Source: JAQUBU01 sp036677685 | GTDB lineage: Bacteria > Bacillota > Syntrophomonadia > Syntrophomonadales > Syntrophomonadaceae | DNA: 64,000 nucleotides | Direction: 5' to 3' | Assembly (NCBI GenBank): GCA_036677685.1 | Contig: JAVBWA010000005.1 | Location: 62,001-126,000, forward strand | Shown: positions 45,293-53,121 of the stretch, in pieces | Layout of the letters: each line of letters opens with the position of its first letter | How positions within the stretch are numbered: the stretch's first letter is position 1 | The notes under the pieces: generated by a model | The model's database searches: none | The model's input: only the letters and a program-made list of their open reading frames with translations | Told to the model about the DNA's origin: nothing | Program-made: the position numbers and the translations under genes

Positions 45293-45409
45293 TTGGCTGG
45301 CAAAGGTTCGAAAAGACAAGATACTTCAGTCCCCAGTGAGGAACATGCAAGAACAGGACCAAAAAAGGCTCTTTCAGCTGATGACTCAAAAAAGAAGAAG
45401 AAAAAATAA
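45293..45409 (+). CDS. Lys-tailed microprotein, copy 1 (38 aa)
   Basis: A TTG-started frame preceded by GGGAGGCGAT encodes MAGKGSKRQDTSVPSEEHAR then TGPKKALSADDSKKKKKK. A near-identical gene is at 52922, with conserved ribosome site, start codon, coding sequence and downstream hairpin region. The conservation of frame while bases differ supports real translation. Highly charged, no membrane helix; function unknown. Confidence 0.7.
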   Translation: MAGKGSKRQDTSVPSEEHARTGPKKALSADDSKKKKKK

Positions 45410-45496
45410 CTCATTAATTAGGCGAGGGTTCGGTTTATGAAGTCTCGTCTTATAGCTTTATCTATAAAAGAACAAAATAGTTTTGACCATATACAC

Positions 45497-45663
45497 CTAT
45501 CTCGAATCTGACAGTTCTCTGACTAGTTTTTCCATACTTACTATCTCCTCCAGCCCGTCCTGCATGTATTTTCTAGCCCATGTGTTTCTTTTGCAATGTC
45601 TACTCCTACAATTAATGTGTTTGGGGTTATTGCTTCTAACCTCTCAATAGCACTGTTTTTCAT
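45497..45663 (-). pseudogene. IS110-family transposase remnant
   Basis: On the minus strand, ATG 45663 behind AGGAGG opens MKNSAIERLEAITPNTLIVG then VDIAKETH, the N-terminus of IS110 DEDD transposases (the Asp of GVDIAK). The frame shifts after THG; the alternate frame continues WARKYMQDGLEEIVSMEKLV and stops. The catalytic middle is deleted. Confidence 0.7.
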
Positions 45664-45820
45664 AGTTTAAAACCTCCTGATTTGTATTATTTTTGTGAGT
45701 TTGCTTGGCCCACTCAAATCATTCAGGGGTTTTTTTATTTTCAAATATCGTTTCACGCATTACAGGAATGCTTGATTGCAGGTAACATGCTATGAGAATT
45801 GTTGCTATAATATATGTCAA

Positions 45821-45838
45821 TCCTATAGTTACTATAAG
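45821..45838 (+). promoter_or_regulatory. Palindromic operator upstream of the second MerR gene
   Basis: CTATAGTTACTATA (45823-45836) is a near-perfect dyad 19 bases before the start codon. It recurs with one half slightly changed at 46765-46778 before the cytochrome gene. Confidence 0.7.
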
Positions 45839-45854
45839 TTTGGAGGTATTTTCT

Positions 45855-46667
45855 ATGAAATACCGTATCAGCGATATGGCAAACATTATGGGAGTAACAC
45901 CTGGAGCGCTGCATTTTTTCGAGCGTGAAAACATCATCAAAACAAAAAAGGAAGAGAACGGATATCGTTATTATGACGAAGATGATATTTTAAGACTGCT
46001 TTCTTATTATAAATATCATTCAATGGGTATACCGGTTAAGGAAATCGGGAAGCATTTCAGCGGAAGGGAAAAAGATCGAAACAAGGTTATAGAGCGTGTC
46101 CGCCAAATCAAGGATAATTATATTGAGAAAATCGCTGAATATCAACAATTGATCAACCAGATTGATGAGCATATTAAGGGATGTGAGCAGATATCTGAGC
46201 TTGTGGGCAATTACGAATTTGCCCAAAGCCCTGAATCGTTATTCATGCGTTTTGGACAGGATGGCTGGATATCTCCAGATAAAGAAATACAAGGTAAAAT
46301 TCATAAATGGGTTGAAGCCATGCCAGCGACACGCATTTCAATTCTGTGTTCGGGCTGGGAAAAACAGAATGGCGAAGTGACAGCATCATTCGGGTATTCA
46401 CTAAAGACGGAATTAATGACTAGACTATGCCTGCCGCAGGATGCAGGAGAAATAATTCAACTTCCCTCAGTGTCATGCCTTCACACCGTTGCTATTGCTA
46501 ATACAGATTTCGCATATTCTCCGGGTCATATTTTCAAGGAAACACTGAATTATATATATAATCGGCATCTCATTCCTGTTGGACCGCCCTGGGGGACTGT
46601 TTTGTTGGTAGATGTGGATGAGTCAATAATCAACCCGGTTGTGGAGTTATGGTTTCCAATACGATAA
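45855..46667 (+). CDS. MerR-family regulator with GyrI-like effector domain
   Basis: 270 residues. N-terminal MerR fold (YRISDMANIMGVTPGALHFF, ENGYRYYDEDDILRLLSYYK), a coiled coil, and a C-terminal domain (about residues 125-270) whose end (ETLNYIYNRHLIPVGPPWG) resembles GyrI/Bmr ligand-binding domains that hold small organic molecules. ATG 45855 follows GGAGG. The shared operator ahead of the cytochrome/flavoprotein genes suggests that it activates that system in response to its substrate. Confidence 0.87.
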   Translation: MKYRISDMANIMGVTPGALHFFERENIIKTKKEENGYRYYDEDDILRLLSYYKYHSMGIPVKEIGKHFSGREKDRNKVIERVRQIKDNYIEKIAEYQQLINQIDEHIKGCEQISELVGNYEFAQSPESLFMRFGQDGWISPDKEIQGKIHKWVEAMPATRISILCSGWEKQNGEVTASFGYSLKTELMTRLCLPQDAGEIIQLPSVSCLHTVAIANTDFAYSPGHIFKETLNYIYNRHLIPVGPPWGTVLLVDVDESIINPVVELWFPIR

Positions 46668-46683
46668 TGCTAAATAAAAACAA

Positions 46684-46738
46684 GGGCACTTTCCTATTTC
46701 CCATTTAGTATGCGGAACAAGGAAGGTGCTTTTTTTTT
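46684..46738 (+). terminator. Terminator after the second MerR gene
   Basis: GCACTTTCC pairs with GGAAGGTGC over a long loop, followed by eight or more T. Confidence 0.75.
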
Positions 46739-46758
46739 GGTTTTTGTACTAATAAATG

Positions 46759-46790
46759 TTGACTCTATAGTAACTATGGCAATTAACATC
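46759..46790 (+). promoter_or_regulatory. MerR-type promoter of the tetraheme cytochrome/flavoprotein genes
   Basis: TTGACT (46759-46764) is followed directly by the dyad CTATAGTAACTATG (46765-46778) and a TTAACA -10 candidate 18 bases from the -35. The dyad matches the one ahead of the MerR gene, so direct control is likely. Confidence 0.68.
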
Positions 46791-46858
46791 ATTATAGATA
46801 ATGTGAAAAGAGTTTACTGTAGTCTAATATTTTCGCACTTCAGAAGGGAAGGAAAATA

Positions 46859-47308
46859 ATGAAGAAATTGGACTCAAAGAGGATGCTTCTCTTAAATAGT
46901 TTGATTGTTTTGTTTGTTTTATTAGCGACTTCAGGATTATATGCATCATTAAATAACAAGGAGGAACCAAAAACTACATATCAAGAGATGATGATGCAAG
47001 AAGATACTTTATTAAATCATAATGGTTCAGAAAATGAACTGGAATGCTTTCAATGTCATATCAGTATTGGTTCAAACGAGCCACAAAAGAAAGTAGCGGT
47101 TGATCAGTGTCTGGCTTGCCATTCTCAAAATTACGAAAGCCTTGCAACTTTGACTCAGAATCTTGAACCAAACCCTCATAAATCTCCGCACTATGAAAAT
47201 TTGGACTGCACAATGTGTCATCAGGTTCATCAAGAATCGAAACTTATGTGTGCTGAGTGTCACACTTTTGATTGGATGGAAGATTTAGGCCCGAATTGGC
47301 TTAAATAA
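46859..47308 (+). CDS. Membrane-anchored tetraheme c-type cytochrome
   Basis: 149 residues with an N-terminal membrane anchor (LLNSLIVLFVLLATSGLYAS) and four CxxCH heme sites: CFQCH, CLACH, CTMCH, CAECH, plus additional His for bis-His ligation. The layout matches the tetraheme domain of flavocytochrome c fumarate reductases and their relatives, here made as a separate protein. It should pass electrons outside the membrane to the flavoprotein encoded next. Confidence 0.9.
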   Translation: MKKLDSKRMLLLNSLIVLFVLLATSGLYASLNNKEEPKTTYQEMMMQEDTLLNHNGSENELECFQCHISIGSNEPQKKVAVDQCLACHSQNYESLATLTQNLEPNPHKSPHYENLDCTMCHQVHQESKLMCAECHTFDWMEDLGPNWLK

Positions 47309-47366
47309 GGTAACTCAATTCAATTTGGTTTCAAAAAAATTATGTTAAAAAAGGGAGGGTCAAAAC

Positions 47367-48881
47367 ATGAACAAAAATGTTGGGAGAAGAGAATTTATTA
47401 AGTCAGTTGGTATTACCGGCGTTGTTTTAGCAGGTGGAAGTGTACTTGCTGGCTGCTCAACAGAAACCTCTGAGACCGGTAGTATCAAATGGACCGAAGA
47501 AACCGACGTGTTAGTGGTTGGTACCGGTTTTGCAGGTCTGGCCGCAGCGATTGAGGCAAAAACTGCCGGCGCAAAAGTTTTGGTTATTGATAAAATGCCA
47601 ACAACTGGCGGCAATTCCACGATCAATGGCGGAGATATGGCTGCTGTTGGCACCAAACTTCAACAAGAAGCCGGGGTAGAGGATAGTGTTGATCTTATGG
47701 TAGCGGATATGTTGAAGGCCGGTTTAAATTACAATCATGTCGATAAGGTCAAATTACTGGCAGAAAAATCAAAAGAAGCCGTAGAATGGTGCACTGGTCT
47801 CGGAGTCCAATTTACAAAATTAAACTTCCACGGTGGTCATTCTGTGCCAAGAACAAATACTACAACTAATGCCACAGGTGCAGATATTGTTAAAGCTCAG
47901 GTAGCCAAGCTCAAAGAACTCGGTGTTGAAATCAAGTCAGGCGTAAAATTGACAAAATTCATTAACAACGAAGCAGGCAGAGTAATCGGTATTGAAGCGC
48001 AGGATGGATATAAAGTTGGTGACGAAGCCAGTGGAACGGAGGTATTCATTAAGGCTAACAAAGCCGTGGTTCTGGCATCGGGTGGTTTTTCCAATGATGT
48101 CCAAATGAGAACCATACATGAACCTCGCCTGACGGATAAATTGACCAGTACCAACCATCAAGGAGCAACCGGTGAAGCGTTGCGTGAAGCCCTTAAACTA
48201 GCCGCAATGGATGTCCATATGGATTGGATTCAACTAGGTCCGTGGACCAGCCCTGACGAAAAAGGCTTTGGTTATACGCCGCAATTCTGTGAACGTCTGG
48301 TTGGACATGGTCTGATGATCGACCCCAAGACCGGCAAGCGCTTTGTCAATGAGACCGGAAACCGCAAGGTAAGAGCAGATGCTATGCTCGCTCTAAACCG
48401 TAATACAATTGTTATCGGTGATGCAGATGCTGTAGCACGTCAGGTTGTTTCTAAAACATTGGAAGGCGGATTGAAGACCGGTGTTATTAAAAAATATGAT
48501 ACTTTTGAAGAAATCGCAGCCGCCTACGAGATTCCTGTTGAGCCTTTCCTGGCTGAGATTAAGCGCTGGAACTCCTTCGTAATTAACGGGAAAGATGAAG
48601 ATTTCAACTGCCTCATTCAGAAGGGTGCCGGTCCTACACAAAAAGCTCCATTCTATGTTGCCAAACTATGGCCCAAAGTTCATCATACTATGGGTGGTTT
48701 GGTTACCAACTTAAAGAGCCAGGTAATCAATCAGGATTATGAAACCATTAAAGGTCTTTATGCTGCCGGCGAAGTTACCGGCGGGACTCACGGGGCGGTT
48801 CGTTTAGGCAGCTGTGCAATTACAGACTGTATCGTTTTTGGCCGAATTGCTGGGCAAGAAGCGGCTAAAGAACAAGCATAG
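47367..48881 (+). CDS. Tat-exported flavoprotein reductase of the fumarate/urocanate reductase family
   Basis: 504 residues. A Tat signal (GRREFIKSVGITG) is followed by a lipobox (LAGC, Cys near residue 28), so it is probably an exported lipoprotein. The FAD domain begins TDVLVVGTGFAGLAAAIEAK, with GGNSTINGGDMAAV for flavin contact. Later motifs HGGHSVPRTN, HHTMGGL and GEVTGGTHGAVRLG match the substrate and FAD regions of flavocytochrome c reductases. It should reduce an alpha,beta-unsaturated acid such as fumarate, urocanate, acrylate or a cinnamate with electrons from the tetraheme cytochrome; the substrate is not readable by eye. Confidence 0.9.
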   Translation: MNKNVGRREFIKSVGITGVVLAGGSVLAGCSTETSETGSIKWTEETDVLVVGTGFAGLAAAIEAKTAGAKVLVIDKMPTTGGNSTINGGDMAAVGTKLQQEAGVEDSVDLMVADMLKAGLNYNHVDKVKLLAEKSKEAVEWCTGLGVQFTKLNFHGGHSVPRTNTTTNATGADIVKAQVAKLKELGVEIKSGVKLTKFINNEAGRVIGIEAQDGYKVGDEASGTEVFIKANKAVVLASGGFSNDVQMRTIHEPRLTDKLTSTNHQGATGEALREALKLAAMDVHMDWIQLGPWTSPDEKGFGYTPQFCERLVGHGLMIDPKTGKRFVNETGNRKVRADAMLALNRNTIVIGDADAVARQVVSKTLEGGLKTGVIKKYDTFEEIAAAYEIPVEPFLAEIKRWNSFVINGKDEDFNCLIQKGAGPTQKAPFYVAKLWPKVHHTMGGLVTNLKSQVINQDYETIKGLYAAGEVTGGTHGAVRLGSCAITDCIVFGRIAGQEAAKEQA

Positions 48882-48907
48882 GCTTTATTTTGCCTTTCCC
48901 CTTTTAA

Positions 48908-48937
48908 AAATGCCCCTCTTGCACGAGAGGGGCATTT
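48908..48937 (+). terminator. Terminator after the flavoprotein gene
   Basis: AAATGCCCCTCT pairs with AGAGGGGCATTT around TGCACG; the T run is short. Confidence 0.75.
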
Positions 48938-48983
48938 AACTTAACAGTAGTAACCATCTTAAGTTAATGACTAGATGGTTAGT

Positions 48984-49056
48984 TTTAAGCATCGGAAGAA
49001 CTGCGGAGCAGTTTCACACTGCTCAACGAGGCGGGGGACTCTTTTTGCCTCGTTAT
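48984..49056 (-). repeat. Modular hairpin repeat, copy J (short, inverted)
   Basis: Read on the minus strand it has AACGAGG...CCTCGTT, then AAACTGCTCCGCAGTT and CTTCCGATGCTTAAA. The central hairpins are missing. It lies between the flavoprotein and ferredoxin genes. Confidence 0.78.
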
Positions 49057-49092
49057 ATTACGTTATTAAAAACGGAAAGGAGTTTTAGTGGT

Positions 49093-49752
49093 ATGGATAG
49101 TCCAGAGCATAAAACCATTAGCCGTCGTAAACTGTTAAAAATTGGAGCTTTTGCAACAGCTACGGTAGCCACCGGACTACACCCGATCCTATTCGCGGGA
49201 GCAGATAATGGGCAGGATATTCCCAAAAACCCAAACCAAATAGGCTTTATCTTTAATCAAGAATTGTGTGTTGGTTGTCGTTCTTGTATGGCTGCATGTA
49301 AAAAGACCAACAATTGGGAAGAAGGAACAATGTGGCGCCGGGTTCTGCAATTTGAGAAAAACAGAATACATCTTTCTATCAGCTGTAATCATTGTGAGGA
49401 ACCTGCTTGTGTAACGGCCTGCCCTGTAAAAGCGTATACGAAGCGTAAAAAAGATGGAATAGTTATTCAGGACCCTGATAGATGTGTGGGGTGTAAATAT
49501 TGCCTGTATGTATGCCCCTATCACGCCCCCCAATTCAGTGAGGATACAGGCAGAATCTCAAAATGTAATTTTTGCTTTGAAAGGCAAGAAAATGGGGAAA
49601 AACCGGCCTGTGTATCAGCATGTCCAACAGGTGCCCTGTCTTTTGGTAAACTTAGCGAATTAAGGAAAGCTTCTGGTTATACTGATCAACCCAAGGGGTT
49701 ACCTGATCCCAAAATAACAAAGCCTTCATGGGTCATCATACCCAAAGCATAG
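49093..49752 (+). CDS. Tat-exported four-cluster ferredoxin subunit (NrfC/DmsB type)
   Basis: 219 residues with a Tat signal (SRRKLLKIGAFATATVATGL) and four Cys clusters: CVGCRSCMAACKK, CNHCEEPACVTACPV, CVGCKYCLYVCPY and CNFC...CVSACPTG. This is the electron-transfer subunit of membrane-bound oxidoreductases, acting between an NrfD-type quinol subunit and a catalytic or cytochrome partner. ATG 49093 follows GGAAAGGAG. No molybdopterin subunit is nearby, so the partner is probably the tetraheme cytochrome/flavoprotein pair. Confidence 0.9.
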   Translation: MDSPEHKTISRRKLLKIGAFATATVATGLHPILFAGADNGQDIPKNPNQIGFIFNQELCVGCRSCMAACKKTNNWEEGTMWRRVLQFEKNRIHLSISCNHCEEPACVTACPVKAYTKRKKDGIVIQDPDRCVGCKYCLYVCPYHAPQFSEDTGRISKCNFCFERQENGEKPACVSACPTGALSFGKLSELRKASGYTDQPKGLPDPKITKPSWVIIPKA

Positions 49753-49782
49753 ATATTATTGCCACGAGGAGGTTTTTATATT

Positions 49783-50727
49783 ATGGAAATACATTGGCAT
49801 TGGCTCATAGTTATATATTTGTTTCTAGGCGGACTCGGGTCGGGGGCATATTTAACTTCCTTTGCAGCGGAAAAAGGTTGGCTTGGTAATAATACAAGTC
49901 TTGCCCGCGCCGGTTATTATATTTCTGGTCCCCTCGTAGCAATTGGTACAGCACTTTTGGTGCTTGACCTCGGGCAGGGTTTTCGCCAGCCCTGGCTTCT
50001 CATCAGACTTATTTTAAACGTTCAGTCTGTTATGACCTGGGGTGTATATATTCTTTCAGCCTTCATAATAGTTGGAGTGATTAAAGGGTATGCTGTTTTT
50101 AAAGGTATTAAAGTACCTGCAGCTTTTACATGGGCAGGTACAGTGTTGGCTCTGGCTACAGGAACTTACTCCGGACTTTTGCTATCCGTTGTAGATGCTG
50201 TTCCCTTCTGGAACAGCCCAATTATGCCTTTTCTATTTGTAGTTTCAGGATTTTCGACTGGATTATCTGCTACCTGCTTACTTGCTCCTCTGGTTGAAAA
50301 GGGAAGTATTAATGAAGGCCGTGCAGGGCAAGTTCATTTAGGTGTTGTTGGGTTGGAACTGATTATTGCAGCTATCTTCTTTGGCAGTATGCTAATGGGA
50401 TTAAACGGGCCTGTTGGAGCAGAATCAGCCAAAATGGTTATAATGGGCAGATATGCTATCGTTTTCTGGGGATACTTTATCGGTTTGGGACTTATCATTC
50501 CTTTAATTGTGTATCTGCTACAGTTCCTTAAAGCCAGACAGGCCAGCAAATTGCATTTGGCTAAAATAGATTCTTCCGATGCTGAACAAGCTGCGGCTTT
50601 GGAAAATGGAAATCATTCTTATCTTAATAAATTTACCGATGCCGCTGTCCTGGTTGCTGGATTGTCACTTAGAGCGTTAATCCTCTTCTCTGCAATCCCA
50701 TTGTGGAATGGGGTAAGCATTTTATAA
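49783..50727 (+). CDS. nrfD: NrfD/PsrC-type membrane quinol-interacting subunit
   Basis: 314 residues with eight to nine membrane helices, beginning IHWHWLIVIYLFLGGLGSGA and including LDLGQGFRQPWLLIRLI and LSVVDAVPFWNSPIMPFLFV, the NrfD/PsrC quinone-site pattern. It should oxidise menaquinol and pass electrons to the adjacent FeS subunit. ATG 49783 follows GAGGAGG. Its TAA stop runs into a modular repeat. Confidence 0.9.
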   Translation: MEIHWHWLIVIYLFLGGLGSGAYLTSFAAEKGWLGNNTSLARAGYYISGPLVAIGTALLVLDLGQGFRQPWLLIRLILNVQSVMTWGVYILSAFIIVGVIKGYAVFKGIKVPAAFTWAGTVLALATGTYSGLLLSVVDAVPFWNSPIMPFLFVVSGFSTGLSATCLLAPLVEKGSINEGRAGQVHLGVVGLELIIAAIFFGSMLMGLNGPVGAESAKMVIMGRYAIVFWGYFIGLGLIIPLIVYLLQFLKARQASKLHLAKIDSSDAEQAAALENGNHSYLNKFTDAAVLVAGLSLRALILFSAIPLWNGVSIL

Positions 50728-50905
50728 CGAGGCGCTGCCTCGTTGCAGCGGTGTGTCCGAAACTGCTCCGTAGTTTCTTCTGATGCTTAAACGAGGCGAA
50801 AAGATGTCCCCCCGCTTCTTTAAACGGTCGGGTTCCTATAAATAAAACAGGCGGTGGGTAGGTGCTGCCTCGTTGCAGCGGTGTGTGCTTCCGGTGCTCA
50901 AAAAG
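50726..50905 (+). repeat. Modular hairpin repeat, copy D (two partial units in tandem)
   Basis: A short unit (50726-50791) with AACGAGGCG...GCCTCGTT and the 3' module is followed immediately by a second unit from AACGAGG (50789) to GGTGCTCAAAAA. Both lack the CCCCTACGGGG and ATTCCCTTCGGGAAT hairpins. The first bases overlap the nrfD stop. Confidence 0.8.
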
Positions 50906-50937
50906 ACTTTCGATAAAATTGAGGAGAATCAGGCCTT

Positions 50938-51900
50938 ATGCGAAAGATTTATGGTTATATTTCCTCGATGAAAACAGGTTTATGTATATTAATCATTATT
51001 GGTGTTATTTCTGCAATAGGCTCAATTTTTTATCCTGATACTTTTTTTAAATCATATATATTTAAAGCCTGTTTGCTTCTCTTACTCCTGAATATGTCTT
51101 TATGCACTATCCGCCAAACCAAGGTTTTTTGGCAGAATTTTTCGCTTAGAAAAGATAAGGGGTTTGTTAAACGGACAGGTGTTATCGCTCTTCATGCAGG
51201 TATTGTGCTCATACTTATAGGGGGGACGGTTAATTCTTACGCCAGTCAAAAAGCAGACATTCGGATGACTAATGGTGATCTTATCAATTTATCTGATGTA
51301 CTGTCCGATAACCTTCCATTGAAGATTAAGCTAAATGAATTTTATATTGAATTTAATCCGGATGGCTCTCCCTATCAGTATTTCTCCAAGGTTAGTCTGA
51401 TAAAAGAATCAGGGGATTCGCAGGAGTTCACGATCAGTGTAAACAACCCTCTGGTTTATAACGGAGTAAAAGTGTATCAACAGACATTTGGTTATTTGCT
51501 GGAGGTTCAAACTGAATTCGATTCCGGGAAAGGTACAAAGAAGACATTAAAAGAAGGTAATGTTCTCCAACTTGAGGGGTCGGATAAGAGCCTAAAATTT
51601 GTAAAGTACATCCCCAATTACGATCCTCGCTTTGGTATGATATCACGAACTACAAGACCCGAAAACCCGAAGGTAATATATGCAATTTATCAAAACAATT
51701 CATTAATTAAAACAGGGATTGGATCTCTCGCTGAAAAAATTGAAATTGATGCTGGAATCTTCGTTACCCTAAGTGGAATTGAGTATTATACGGGTTTGGG
51801 ATTAAAACAAGACCCCGGTTTGCCTATAGCAGCCGCTGGCGGTATTCTGTTGATGGTTGGTTCGTGTTGCTCCTTGCTTATGAGGAGGGAAAGCAATTGA
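50938..51900 (+). CDS. resB: ResB/Ccs1-like cytochrome c biogenesis protein
   Basis: 320 residues: three N-terminal helices (MKTGLCILIIIGVISAIGSI, KACLLLLLLNMSLCTIR, GVIALHAGIVLILIGG), a large external domain, and a final helix. ResB with CcsA forms system II heme lyase, which attaches heme to CxxCH sites. It is next to ccsA (4-base overlap) and near the tetraheme cytochrome that needs it. Confidence 0.9.
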   Translation: MRKIYGYISSMKTGLCILIIIGVISAIGSIFYPDTFFKSYIFKACLLLLLLNMSLCTIRQTKVFWQNFSLRKDKGFVKRTGVIALHAGIVLILIGGTVNSYASQKADIRMTNGDLINLSDVLSDNLPLKIKLNEFYIEFNPDGSPYQYFSKVSLIKESGDSQEFTISVNNPLVYNGVKVYQQTFGYLLEVQTEFDSGKGTKKTLKEGNVLQLEGSDKSLKFVKYIPNYDPRFGMISRTTRPENPKVIYAIYQNNSLIKTGIGSLAEKIEIDAGIFVTLSGIEYYTGLGLKQDPGLPIAAAGGILLMVGSCCSLLMRRESN

Positions 51901-52679
51901 CTTTATACATTGAATTATTTCTTTATTTGTCATTATTGTTATATACTCTAGCATCTATTAGTTATTTTGTTGGACAAAAATATTTAATATTTGCCAACGC
52001 TGCTTTTAAACTCTCTGCCATAGGGTTTATTGTTAATTTATTGGCACTAATAATACGAACCCTATACACTGGACGCTTACCTCTGGTAAACGGATCTGAA
52101 TTTATATTGTCTTTTGCCTGTTTCACCGTACTTATTTATCTTTGGTACGAAGTGAAAAGTAAAGTCAATAGCGCCGGTGGCGTAGTAATGGGAATAACCG
52201 TCATTCTTTTAGGTTCTATTAACATCCTGATGCCCAACCAATTGCTCGAAGCACACCCGCTTATGCCTGCATTAAAGAGTCCCTGGCTTACCAGCCACGT
52301 ACTAACAGCTGTTTTCGCATATGGTGGTTATGCCGTAGCTGCAGGATTAGCTGCCATTGAATTATTAAGGAACAAATCAACGAAAGGTAACCCTTGGATA
52401 TATAAAATTAATTCGTTTAGTTTTGCTATGTTAACGCTCACCATTGTGCTTGGAGCAATTTGGGCTGAACAAGCTTGGGGCAGGTACTGGAGTTGGGATC
52501 CCAAGGAAACCTGGGCCGGGATTACCTGGATCATCTATGCGTTATACTTTCACTTGCATAAAAATCGCAAATGGCAGGGGAAGAGAGCCAATATTATGGT
52601 ATTGGCCGGCTTTATCCTAGTGCTTTTCACTTTCTTCGGGGTCAATTATCTGATGTTAGGGCTGCACAGTTATGCCTAA
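51897..52679 (+). CDS. ccsA: CcsA-type cytochrome c biogenesis protein
   Basis: 260 residues, about eight helices, with the heme-handling WWD motif WGRYWSWDPKETWAGITW and flanking His. TTG 51897 follows GAGGAGGG and overlaps the resB stop. Exports or presents heme for attachment outside the membrane. CcdA and ResA thiol partners are not in the window. The 240 bases downstream show nothing I can name until the microprotein gene. Confidence 0.92.
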   Translation: MTLYIELFLYLSLLLYTLASISYFVGQKYLIFANAAFKLSAIGFIVNLLALIIRTLYTGRLPLVNGSEFILSFACFTVLIYLWYEVKSKVNSAGGVVMGITVILLGSINILMPNQLLEAHPLMPALKSPWLTSHVLTAVFAYGGYAVAAGLAAIELLRNKSTKGNPWIYKINSFSFAMLTLTIVLGAIWAEQAWGRYWSWDPKETWAGITWIIYALYFHLHKNRKWQGKRANIMVLAGFILVLFTFFGVNYLMLGLHSYA

Positions 52680-52921
52680 ATGAAAAGAGTATGATTATGT
52701 GTATAAGGCGAATCCGGAAGCCAATATGTTTTTATAGCGTTGCGGAAAGTATTCCTAGTCCCGGCATATGCAATGGCTGAAGGGCCTTATGCGGCTGCTA
52801 AGCGATCGTGTGTTTGCTTATCTGTAAATCTGCTAAGAAATACTGAAAAATTTTTATCATCAAATGGGGCACAATATTAACGGTATATTGCTGTATTAAA
52901 TTTGTATAGGAGGTGATTTCT

Positions 52922-53047
52922 TTGGCTGGCAAGGGTTCGAAAAGACAAGATACCGAGACATCAGGTATTCCCAGTGAAGAACATGCAAGAACAGGGCGGA
53001 AAAAGGTTGCTTCCTCCGATGATTCAAAAAAGAAGAAGAAAAAATAA
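52922..53047 (+). CDS. Lys-tailed microprotein, copy 2 (41 aa)
   Basis: TTG start behind AGGAGGTGAT; product MAGKGSKRQDTETSGIPSEE then HARTGRKKVASSDDSKKKKK K. Paralogue of the gene at 45293, with three extra residues and many synonymous or conservative changes. The following 50 bases, containing GCGAGG...CTCTCGTC, are also conserved between copies. Confidence 0.7.
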   Translation: MAGKGSKRQDTETSGIPSEEHARTGRKKVASSDDSKKKKKK

Positions 53048-53121
53048 CCCATAATTTGGGCGAGGTTTCGATTTATGAACTCTCGTCTTATAGCTTTATC
53101 CATAAAAATTTACAAAAGTTA

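Noticed and set aside
46859..52679. Nitrite or DMSO reductase operon
   Set aside because: FeS and NrfD subunits are present, but there is no pentaheme NrfA and no molybdopterin subunit; the flavoprotein is the only catalytic candidate.
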